From an uncultured Prevotellaceae bacterium (GTDB lineage Bacteria > Bacteroidota > Bacteroidia > Bacteroidales > Bacteroidaceae): DNA of 64,000 bases. Position 1 is the first letter of the stretch, and the number at the start of each line of letters is the position of its first letter. Both the position numbers and the translations under genes were made by a program. This document shows positions 1 to 7,342 of this stretch, piece by piece. The notes beneath the pieces were generated by a model. It made no database searches and was not told the origin of the DNA. It saw only the letters and a program-made list of their open reading frames with translations. The stretch is from the NCBI GenBank assembly GCA_902768785.1, contig CACXMM010000006.1, positions 1-64,000 on the forward strand, read 5' to 3'.

Positions 1-294
1 TTCTGGTGCGATGGCTTTGTAGTCACTGATGCAGTAGGGCGAGTTCTTTCCTTTTTCTATACCGATGGGATAGATGGGCATCACCCACATTACATTGACC
101 CCCAAATCGCGGATAGAGTCAATACGGCTGGCTACCGCATTGAGAGAGTTTTCAGCAGCGAACACGCGAGGGTTCACCTGATACATGGCAATGTCTGCAA
201 CTGCCGGCATTTCGAAATCAGAAACACGCTCCTTGGGTGGTTGGCAGGAAATGACAATTGCAAAAATGAAGATAGATAAAAGAAACTTTTTCAT
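1..294 (-). CDS. GH13 alpha-amylase-family lipoprotein, N-terminal part
   Basis: The gene runs off the left edge; 98 codons are visible. The ATG at 294 opens a lipoprotein signal peptide (MKKFLLSIFIFAIVISC, lipobox Cys17). The mature part contains IAMYQVNPRVF, then a helix with IRDLGVNVMWVMPIYPIG, then KGKNSPYCISDYKAI. This is the typical start of a GH13 (beta/alpha)8 barrel (Y-x-V-x-P-R-x-F, L-G-x-x-x-x-W-x-M-P, SPY-x-x-x-DY). By family it would be a membrane-anchored enzyme acting on alpha-glucans. The catalytic Asp/Glu/Asp region lies outside the window, so activity cannot be judged. It does not obviously belong to the pectin-type locus to its right and is separated from it by a decayed gene and hairpins. 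Confidence 0.8.
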   Translation of the reverse strand, partial: MKKFLLSIFIFAIVISCQPPKERVSDFEMPAVADIAMYQVNPRVFAAENSLNAVASRIDSIRDLGVNVMWVMPIYPIGIEKGKNSPYCISDYKAIAPE

Positions 295-321
295 ATAGAT
301 AATAACATGGTGATTTCGGTA

Positions 322-329
322 CAAAAATA
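322..329 (-). promoter_or_regulatory. Possible -7 element for the GH13 gene
   Basis: On the minus strand this reads TATTTTTG, matching the Bacteroidota -7 consensus TAnnTTTG, about 28 nt upstream of the GH13 start codon. A TTTG lies 25 bp further upstream (355-358), a longer spacer than usual, so support is moderate. Confidence 0.35.
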
Positions 330-480
330 AGAAAAATAACAACTGAGGGGATTACAAATGGTAAAGAAACTGATCTCAGTTTTGTGCAAACGATTGAATG
401 CGGAGTCCAGGCCTAAGGTACTACCGCACGAAAATGAATGTTTGTATGGCCGCAAGCGGCTTTTATTGGAAACAAATAAG

Positions 481-526
481 AATAATGAGAATAATTAATC
501 CACGAATGATAATTATTCTCATTATT
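481..526. terminator. AT-rich perfect 17-bp inverted repeat
   Basis: Positions 481-497 are the exact reverse complement of 510-526, with a 12-nt loop. On the minus strand it directly follows the stop codon (531-533) of the decayed outer-membrane-protein remnant and is followed by T-rich sequence. It is probably the terminator of that ancestral gene and now serves transcripts coming from the GH3 gene. Confidence 0.5.
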
Positions 527-530
527 CAGG

Positions 531-659
531 TCATTTGATCTTATAGCTTACACCTATGGTTCCGTAGATAGGATAGAGAGTCTGCTCCACGGTCTTGAAG
601 TCGCTGTTGAAGATACCTTTCAGTCCCCAGTTCAGATCAGCAAAAAGACCGTGTGATCC
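531..659 (-). pseudogene. 3' remnant of an outer-membrane beta-barrel gene
   Basis: Reading leftwards from the GH3 stop codon, the same frame stays open for 42 more codons and ends with TGA at 531-533. The peptide begins GSHGLFADLNWGLKG and ends LYPIYGTIGVSYKIK. The alternating aromatic/glycine pattern and the terminal GVSYKIK look like the last two strands of a small outer-membrane barrel. No start codon or 5' part remains, and a hairpin follows immediately. I read it as the tail of a gene whose front was lost when the GH3-side DNA was joined here. Chance frame coincidence with GH3 is likely; readthrough of the TAA cannot be excluded from sequence. Confidence 0.5.
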
Positions 660-2915
660 TTACAGTTTGTTATCCACGCACAAGGGCAGGGCATCCGATG
701 ATCCGCCCACTAAGAAACGGATGGGACCTGGCTCCAGCATCCATGTCTGAGCAGTCTCATCCCAATGACAGAGATCATCACGACGCACCGCCATGGTGAC
801 CGTCTTGCTCTCCCCTGCTTTCAACGATACACGCTGGAACCCCTTCAGCTCTTTCAGCGGACGGTCCAGATGGGAGGAAGGACGGGAGACATACACCTGT
901 GCCACCTCCTCGGCATTGGTGGTGGAGGTATTGGTGAGCACAAAACGTACATCAAAGCCCTCTGCCGTTGGCTGCACACTGATGTCACTGTATTGGAACT
1001 GTGCATAGGACAGGCCATAACCGAAGGGATAGGCCACAGGCACCTCCTTGCAATCGTACCACCGATAGCCCACCAGCGACTCCTCCGCATAGTTGGCAAC
1101 AAGCTGCTGGCGGCGTTCATTACTCTGGTTGTTGACCAGACCCACGAAGATGTCACCCTGACTGTTATTCTGTACCTGCTGCGGATAACTGCCCAAAGCA
1201 TATGCCGGTACCTCCTCCAGTTTCCTTGGCCAGCTCATCGGCAGTCTGCCCGATGGTGAGATCTTTCCCGTAAGCACCTCTGCCAAGGCCTGACCGCCCA
1301 TGGAGCCATTGAACCAGGAAACCAGCAGGGACGGCGACACCTCGGACACCGTGGAGACATCCACAGGACCACCCGATACGACCACCGTAACGAGATGTTT
1401 GTTTGCCTTCGCCAAGGCGGCGGCTACCTCATCCTGTCCTGACGGCAGTTCGATACTCTTTCTGTCGGAGCCCTCCGTCTCCACCTCTCTGTTATCACCC
1501 GCGAAGAAGATGACGAGATCGGCACGCTTCGCCGCCTTCACCGCCTCTGCCAGCAGCTGAGGATCAGCTTTCTGCTGCGGCTGTTCCCTCCTGTCACGAC
1601 CCTGTCGGACATAACTCTTATAACCAGGCACATAGGTGATCTTCACCTGCTGTCCGATTGCTTCCTGCAATCCTTCCAAGGGTGTAATCTCACGACGGGT
1701 CTTCACTCCGGCACCCACACCGCCAAGGGCCATCTTGGTGACAGCATTCTCACCAACCACGGCAATATGCCGGATGCGCTTCGTGTCGATAGGCAGCAGG
1801 GCTGGTTCCACCTTTTTCATCTTCAGCTCTTCGTTCTTGAGCAGTACGATGGAACGACGGGCCACCTCCAGAGCGATCGTCATCTCCTCACGGTTACCCA
1901 CAGGCTTGCTGTTAGCCATCTCCTTGGCAACAGGTTTCACCGTGAAACGCACCCTGAGGATCTCCCTGACACGCTGGTTGATGACCTCTTCGCTTACCTT
2001 CCCTGATCTGACGGAGTCGAGCAATGCCTTGCCCATATAGCGACTGCCGGGCATCTCCACATTCATTCCCGAGGTCACTGCATCCACGGTGGAGTGCACA
2101 CCACCCCAGTCGCTGATTACCATGCCAGGGAAGCCCCACTGCTGTCGCAGGACGGTATTGAGCAGGTGTTCGTTCTCGGAACACCAGCGGCCATTCACCT
2201 TATTATATGCTGCCATCACGCCCCAGGCATCGGCCTCACGTACTGCCATCTCGAAGGGTCGCAGGTAGATTTCGTGCATGGCACGATCCGAGATATGCAC
2301 ATCCACAAAGCCCCGGTAATCCTCCTGGTTGTTCAAGGCATAGTGTTTCAGACATACCGCCGTACCATCCTCCTGAGCACCCCGTGTATAAGCCACTGCC
2401 AAGGCACCACTGAGCAAGGGATCCTCGCTGAGATACTCGTAGGTTCGTCCACCCGTAGGGATACGCTGGATATTGATGGCAGGTCCTAAGATCATGTCCT
2501 TACCACGCAGACGGGCCTCCCTGCTCATGCCCTTTCCGTAGGCATACGCCCATTCCGTACTCCATGTAGCTGCCAAGGCAGAGCCTGTGGGGAAGAAGGT
2601 GGCCGAGTCGGTTGTCAGATGGGCTGAGTTCCAGGAGTGCGGCTCCATCTCCTCTCGGATGCCGAAGGGGCCGTCGGCATATTCGATGTCGGCAATACCC
2701 AGTCGTGGGATACCCGCCGACGAGAACATATTTTTCCCATGGAGCATGTCGATCTTCTCCTCGAGTGTCATTCCACTGATGATGTTGTCTATCTGCTGCT
2801 CATGCTGTAACAACTGTGTGGTATAGGGCTGTGCCTCGATACTTCCACAGGATCCCCATACGATCATCCCTGTCAATAGGATTCCGAAAAACTTCCTATA
2901 ATTCTTCATATTCAA
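660..2915 (-). CDS. GH3 glycoside hydrolase (beta-glucosidase/beta-xylosidase type), secreted
   Basis: A 751-residue protein with an N-terminal signal peptide (to about residue 28). It has a GH3 TIM barrel with DGPFGIRE (81-88), KHYALNNQEDYR (190-201) and the nucleophile motif VISDW (266-270, Asp269 inferred). The alpha/beta sandwich domain (about 380-560) carries the ETEGSDRKSIELPSGQ segment where the acid/base usually lies. A C-terminal fibronectin-III-like domain contains EEVAQVYVSRP and LKGFQRVSL. Family members release beta-linked glucose, xylose or arabinose from oligosaccharide ends in the periplasm; exact specificity cannot be read here. It follows the GH42-like gene by 63 bp and is probably its co-transcribed partner. 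Confidence 0.9.
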   Translation of the reverse strand: MNMKNYRKFFGILLTGMIVWGSCGSIEAQPYTTQLLQHEQQIDNIISGMTLEEKIDMLHGKNMFSSAGIPRLGIADIEYADGPFGIREEMEPHSWNSAHLTTDSATFFPTGSALAATWSTEWAYAYGKGMSREARLRGKDMILGPAINIQRIPTGGRTYEYLSEDPLLSGALAVAYTRGAQEDGTAVCLKHYALNNQEDYRGFVDVHISDRAMHEIYLRPFEMAVREADAWGVMAAYNKVNGRWCSENEHLLNTVLRQQWGFPGMVISDWGGVHSTVDAVTSGMNVEMPGSRYMGKALLDSVRSGKVSEEVINQRVREILRVRFTVKPVAKEMANSKPVGNREEMTIALEVARRSIVLLKNEELKMKKVEPALLPIDTKRIRHIAVVGENAVTKMALGGVGAGVKTRREITPLEGLQEAIGQQVKITYVPGYKSYVRQGRDRREQPQQKADPQLLAEAVKAAKRADLVIFFAGDNREVETEGSDRKSIELPSGQDEVAAALAKANKHLVTVVVSGGPVDVSTVSEVSPSLLVSWFNGSMGGQALAEVLTGKISPSGRLPMSWPRKLEEVPAYALGSYPQQVQNNSQGDIFVGLVNNQSNERRQQLVANYAEESLVGYRWYDCKEVPVAYPFGYGLSYAQFQYSDISVQPTAEGFDVRFVLTNTSTTNAEEVAQVYVSRPSSHLDRPLKELKGFQRVSLKAGESKTVTMAVRRDDLCHWDETAQTWMLEPGPIRFLVGGSSDALPLCVDNKL

Positions 2916-2978
2916 AACTTATTTCTTCACTCTTTCACTTTTCAACTTTTCAATTCTTCAATTCTTCAACTTGAAATA

Positions 2979-4868
2979 TCAGTACCCCAACCCCACATAG
3001 CTATGAGCAGCCAACTGGATGTCGAACACCGTTACGCCCTCAGCATAGCCGTAGAAACGGTTGCGGCGGAAGATACCTTGGGGAGCTGTCAGGGTGGTGG
3101 GTTTGAGCTGTTCGCCCGTAAGGAGGTTGCGCAGACTGCTCACCTTGCTGTTGACAATCACACGCAGACTCACCGCCTGATCGTTGAAGTTCTCCACGAC
3201 GAGCGTCTTATTGTCGTATGGGAACAGCGCCACCTTCGACGGTCCTTCGATATAGACTCCCGCATCCTTGCTCATCGCCCGCCGGATGATGTTCAGTGCG
3301 CCTTCGGGATAGTCGTAGAGGTTACCGAAATCATCGGGAATGGTCAACACGAAAAGCATTCCCTTCGAATAGGTGTCGCGTAGCAGAATGGGATAGCCAG
3401 AGACACCCCCGTTCAGGGGACGACCTGCGCTGACCACCTCCCAGGCATCATTTGTGAAGTATTTCACCTGCGGGATGATGAACTCGCGTTTGCTCTTCCC
3501 TGCAAAACCAAAATCATTCACGATGGCTTTCAGGTCACCACAGTAGAGCTCGCATACGTCGGCAAGCTGCTCCTTGATGGCCTTCAGCAGTCCTGTGGTG
3601 ATGATGACATCGCCCCCTTTCCGCAATTGACCTTTGATCTTCTCCACAATCCCCTTGTCGTTGGCAGCCTGCTCGGTGAGGAGAATCTGCTGACGGTCGT
3701 CCTTCCACTTGGGATGCATGTCCATGGGCAGACCCATCATACCCAGATAATTCTGCAGGAAATCTTCGCCCGATGAATGGTAGGGTTTGTACGATACCAG
3801 TCCGACGGGATGTCCCAGCTGTCCTACCAGCCGGTCGGTTTGGTGAAGCGTTACATTTGCAAAGCGTGCCATGGTGGTCGGCGTCACCATCTTGCCGTCC
3901 TTCATGAACGGCGCCACCATCTCGTCGTAGCGGAAGCTATTGTCGCCGGCATCCTGCCAAGGTGCTCGCATCTGAGGAGTGATCATCACATCGTTCAACT
4001 GCATGTAGTTCCAGAGGATGATCTCAGGTGTCTTCGAGAGCATCGTAAGATGAAGCTGTTCGGCGTAGCGGTCCATGCTCATATTGATGCCGCCGGCATC
4101 CACCCATCCGCCACCGTTCTTTCCTGGTGCGATATTGTCGAAGTAACGTACGATATTATAGCTCAGGTAGTTCTGAAGGTGCTGTGCCGAGGCGGGATCA
4201 CGCGTCTCAGTACCTGTCCATAGACCATCGAAGTAGAGCGGTTCCTCTTCAAGATTGAAGCCCAGGCCGTGAAAATGGTCGTACCAGTTGGGATACTTGA
4301 TGATGACCTTCACTTTCGGGTTCACTCTCTTTGCAGGCTCCACGACGAGCTCGCGCCCTGCATCGGCCATCAGTCTCAAACGATAATCTGTCCAACTCTT
4401 ATTTCCCTTTGCGGCAATCTCATCGTCATTTTTCAGGTCGATGAAAAAGAAGTCATCGAGGATGAAGTCATCGAAATGTTTGGCTGTGAATTCGGCAACC
4501 TCCCTTACCTGCTGCCGTTCTACAGGACGGGCATAGCTATAGGTTTCGAAGTCGGTGGGTTCTGAGCGAGTGTATGTGATACCACCACCCACCTCCAGTC
4601 CTTTCGACTGGAAGAACTTCTTTACTTTCAAAAGCGTTTTCTCAGGTACGGTAAAAGCGTCGCGGTGCGTCTCGATATAGATTTTGTCAAGATCCACCTG
4701 ACTGCTCACGGTCTCCCATGTCGATTTCAAGAACTTGTCATCCTCCATCCGAGCTACATCCTGTGCACGGATATAGGTGGAGACTTTAAAGTTTTTGAAC
4801 TTACCCGCCTGTGCCGTGATGGTCAGGAGGGCAACGGTTACCAGCAGGATGATTCTAAGATTTTTCAT
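2979..4868 (-). CDS. Secreted GH42-like TIM-barrel enzyme of unassigned family
   Basis: A 629-residue protein with a signal peptide ending near AQA (20-22). Residues about 28-330 look like a TIM barrel, with IYIETHRD (63-70), the acidic strand DDFILDDFFFID (133-144) and VKVIIKYPNWYDHF further on. A flavodoxin/glutamine-amidotransferase-like segment follows (about 345-470, with PVGLVSYKPYHSSGED and KGGDVIITTG), then a small beta domain. This order matches GH42 and related enzymes (barrel, trimerisation fold, beta domain), but I recognise no GH42 signature. I infer a carbohydrate-active enzyme acting in the periplasm with the neighbouring GH3. It sits beyond the SusD terminator and has its own promoter-like element, so it forms a unit separate from SusCD. 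Confidence 0.6.
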   Translation of the reverse strand: MKNLRIILLVTVALLTITAQAGKFKNFKVSTYIRAQDVARMEDDKFLKSTWETVSSQVDLDKIYIETHRDAFTVPEKTLLKVKKFFQSKGLEVGGGITYTRSEPTDFETYSYARPVERQQVREVAEFTAKHFDDFILDDFFFIDLKNDDEIAAKGNKSWTDYRLRLMADAGRELVVEPAKRVNPKVKVIIKYPNWYDHFHGLGFNLEEEPLYFDGLWTGTETRDPASAQHLQNYLSYNIVRYFDNIAPGKNGGGWVDAGGINMSMDRYAEQLHLTMLSKTPEIILWNYMQLNDVMITPQMRAPWQDAGDNSFRYDEMVAPFMKDGKMVTPTTMARFANVTLHQTDRLVGQLGHPVGLVSYKPYHSSGEDFLQNYLGMMGLPMDMHPKWKDDRQQILLTEQAANDKGIVEKIKGQLRKGGDVIITTGLLKAIKEQLADVCELYCGDLKAIVNDFGFAGKSKREFIIPQVKYFTNDAWEVVSAGRPLNGGVSGYPILLRDTYSKGMLFVLTIPDDFGNLYDYPEGALNIIRRAMSKDAGVYIEGPSKVALFPYDNKTLVVENFNDQAVSLRVIVNSKVSSLRNLLTGEQLKPTTLTAPQGIFRRNRFYGYAEGVTVFDIQLAAHSYVGLGY

Positions 4869-4918
4869 GTTCTACGTTCTTAGTTGATTCCTCTTCACGA
4901 TTTCATAGGTTTGTTTTG

Positions 4919-4926
4919 CAAAAGTA
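4919..4926 (-). promoter_or_regulatory. -7 element for the GH42-like/GH3 unit
   Basis: The minus strand reads TACTTTTG, matching TAnnTTTG, about 50 nt before the start at 4868 and downstream of the SusD terminator. No clear TTG box is seen 19-21 bp upstream, so confidence is moderate. Confidence 0.45.
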
Positions 4927-5005
4927 AATAAAAATATGACACGTTCTTTGATTGCAGTGCTATATTTGCTGATCCGATAATTTTTTTTAACGAATTGACA
5001 AATAG

Positions 5006-5047
5006 TAGAAAAAATCGCCGGACAAATGAATGTCCGGCGATTTTTTA
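5006..5047. terminator. Strong bidirectional terminator after SusD
   Basis: A 13-bp GC-rich stem (ATCGCCGGACA pairing with TGTCCGGCGAT) with a short loop, flanked by A6 on the left and T6 on the right. It lies about 20 bp beyond the SusD stop codon and closes the main SusCD transcript. Confidence 0.9.
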
Positions 5048-5066
5048 TGATCTATGCAACAGAATG

Positions 5067-7301
5067 TTATTCTGCCAAAGGGTCGAAGGTACCGTTGGCA
5101 CCACCGTTGTTATAGTCCTCCCAGCCTATGGTCTGCGGCAGACTCTTGTTTTGGTTCTGTGCACCCGAAGATAAACCAAGGAAGTAATACTTCGGACGGA
5201 AGTTGATGTACAGGTCGTTGTGCTGCGAGTCGCGGCCGTCGCCCTTACGCTGCTTCACCACGAGGTTGTCCTGATACCATGCCTTCAGTGCCTCCAGCTG
5301 CTCGTTCATGTCACCAACACTGAAGTTCACACCGGCAGGACGCTCGGTACCTGCTTTCAGCAAGGGATCACCGTCCCACTGGGTAGTACCCACGCCATAC
5401 TTGTCGGCTACGCGGAACTCGATGTTCTCACGGCGCTGTCCGTTGAAGGGCTTAAAGCCAAGCCAACTGCAGGTGTTTCCGCCCCAGCCTGTCAGTGTCC
5501 AGGTTGAGGGAGCACCCGTAGGAACCTGTGTACCGCCATCATAGAGCATCCAGCGGCGCATGTCATCGAAGCGTTTACCCTCATAGGCCAGCTCAATCTG
5601 ACGCTCGTAGAGGATAGCACTCATACAGGCAGCCTGATCGCCAGTGAGGTTACCCTGCAGACCGTAGTTGTTCTCTGCAGTATAGCCAGCACGGGCACGA
5701 ATCTTCTTCAGCTGTTCCACAGCGTATGCCATATCGTTGGCACCACAGGCAGCCTCAGCAAGGTTCAGCAGCACCTCAGCATAACGCAGTTCGATGAGAG
5801 GAGCGGCAGAGTAGAAAGGACCGGCACCTGATTTCCATCCCATGGGATTATACTCATACAGCGGTGAGGAGTTCACATCGAGGTCGTCGCTTCTCTTCCT
5901 CACATAGATCCCCTGCTTACTGCCAAGGAGATTGTCTGCAGCATAAGAGTTTCCGCTCTCAGGGTTCCCCTGGTCGTTCAAGTCGGTGTACCATACATAG
6001 TTCCACAGTACGTAGTTACGTCCGTCACTGGGGTTATGGGCATCATGCTCGGCAGCGTTACCGTTATACGCCCAACGGAAGCCAGGGAAGGCAAAGGTCC
6101 GATAGAATCGCGGGTCGCGGTTCATGAAGGGGTACTCGCTCTCGTAGGCATAGGAAGAAGTCTCCAGCTTCGTATAGGTGCCCAAGCCAGCGGGCAACTT
6201 ACCATCGGCCATCGGGAACATCTGTACGAGCATCAAGCCAGCACCCAAGCCATTACCACCTGTGTTATCAGGACGGATATAACGCTCCCAAGGATTGTTC
6301 TTGGCAGCATCGTCGATACCCGTCAGGATGATGGTCTTGTTATACAAGGTGACAAACACAGCCTCGGGGTTTTTCGTTGACTGCAGGAACTGCTTAGCAA
6401 AGTCACTGCCGTTCACGTTGTTACTCGTCTGATAGAGTCCGTAACCACAGGCATTGATGGTACTGAGGTCGTTCTTCATCTCATTGTAGGCATTGGTCCA
6501 ACGGCTCTGGTCGTTGCTGCGGTTAAACAGCGGACTGGCCCAGAGGAGCATGAGTCGGCCTTTCAGTGCCAAGGCAGTACCTGAAGTGATGCGTCCCCAG
6601 TTACTACCGTTCCAGCCACCGTTGGCTGTCTGTGCACGAAGCATCTCGGCAGAACGCTTCAGGTCGTTCAGGATGAACTCATAGGTGGCCTTCGCAGAGG
6701 AACGTGGAGTGATGGCACCCTCGGTGGGGTTCTGCACCTCCTCTACCAGAGGTACGCCTCCGTACCACTTGAAGAGGTTATAGTAGATCCATGAACGGAG
6801 GAAGTAAGCCTGTCCGAGCACCTCATCCTTCTGCTCCTGTGACAGATTACTCTCAGAGACACCGCGGATCAGATCGTTGCAGTCGCGGATATGTCCATAC
6901 ACAGCCTCCTGGATATTTCCAGAGTTAGCCATGAAGAAATCAGGCACGGAGTTGGTGGAACCCATGGAGGACAGTTCGATCTCAGGGTTCACGAAAGAGC
7001 TGAAGCCCGTATATTCCTCTGTTGACTTCGCACCCTCATCGTTCAAGCCGATGGAGGGATACCGCCAGTCCATATTTGCCACGGTGGGCAGGCACATGCT
7101 ATACAGGTCGTAGAGACGTCCCTGTGCACCCTCATAATAGTTGTAGATCTCAGCACCCACCTGTCCGTAGTTCTTCTTATCCTGCAGGAACTCATCATTA
7201 CATGACGTAAAGGAGAGGACAAGTAAGGAGAGAAGGAGAAAAGAGGTTGTCCTTGCTGATACCACCTTATTATATATCTTCTTTTCCATATTCTTATTCA
7301 T
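5067..7301 (-). CDS. SusD/RagB-family glycan-binding lipoprotein
   Basis: About 744 residues, starting at ATG 7301. The longer frame to 7373 overlaps SusC and lacks sense as a leader. MNKNMEKKIYNKVV precedes a hydrophobic signal with lipobox FTSC (Cys34), followed by NDEFLQD, an acidic surface-export pattern. The SusD helical core is visible in LYDLYSMC, QAYFLRSWIYYNLFKWYGGVPLVEE, and ELRYAEVLLNLAEAACG with LKKIRARAGY; the C-terminal part has YERQIELAYEGKRFDDMRRW. It binds glycan at the cell surface and caps the SusC transporter. It follows SusC by about 41 bp and is followed by a strong terminator. The length is at the upper end for SusD. Confidence 0.95.
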   Translation of the reverse strand: MNKNMEKKIYNKVVSARTTSFLLLSLLVLSFTSCNDEFLQDKKNYGQVGAEIYNYYEGAQGRLYDLYSMCLPTVANMDWRYPSIGLNDEGAKSTEEYTGFSSFVNPEIELSSMGSTNSVPDFFMANSGNIQEAVYGHIRDCNDLIRGVSESNLSQEQKDEVLGQAYFLRSWIYYNLFKWYGGVPLVEEVQNPTEGAITPRSSAKATYEFILNDLKRSAEMLRAQTANGGWNGSNWGRITSGTALALKGRLMLLWASPLFNRSNDQSRWTNAYNEMKNDLSTINACGYGLYQTSNNVNGSDFAKQFLQSTKNPEAVFVTLYNKTIILTGIDDAAKNNPWERYIRPDNTGGNGLGAGLMLVQMFPMADGKLPAGLGTYTKLETSSYAYESEYPFMNRDPRFYRTFAFPGFRWAYNGNAAEHDAHNPSDGRNYVLWNYVWYTDLNDQGNPESGNSYAADNLLGSKQGIYVRKRSDDLDVNSSPLYEYNPMGWKSGAGPFYSAAPLIELRYAEVLLNLAEAACGANDMAYAVEQLKKIRARAGYTAENNYGLQGNLTGDQAACMSAILYERQIELAYEGKRFDDMRRWMLYDGGTQVPTGAPSTWTLTGWGGNTCSWLGFKPFNGQRRENIEFRVADKYGVGTTQWDGDPLLKAGTERPAGVNFSVGDMNEQLEALKAWYQDNLVVKQRKGDGRDSQHNDLYINFRPKYYFLGLSSGAQNQNKSLPQTIGWEDYNNGGANGTFDPLAE

Positions 7302-7342
7302 ATTATATAGTTCTTCTGTAATGTATGTCATCAAAGCCTTCT

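Noticed and set aside
340..395. CTGAG...GAAACTGATC pattern on the plus strand, reminiscent of a TPP riboswitch.
   Set aside because: The second conserved half (GGATAATGCC-type block) is missing and no plus-strand gene follows.
448..467. GCCGC-AA-GCGGC hairpin followed by TTTTATT on the plus strand.
   Set aside because: It looks like a terminator but no plus-strand gene or clear promoter precedes it; left unassigned.
2196..2207. TATAATAAGGTG (YNKV) in the GH3 gene as a further copy of the 14-mer.
   Set aside because: Here the residues belong to the conserved GH3 motif AAYNKVNG and the flanking bases differ, so only 12 bases match.
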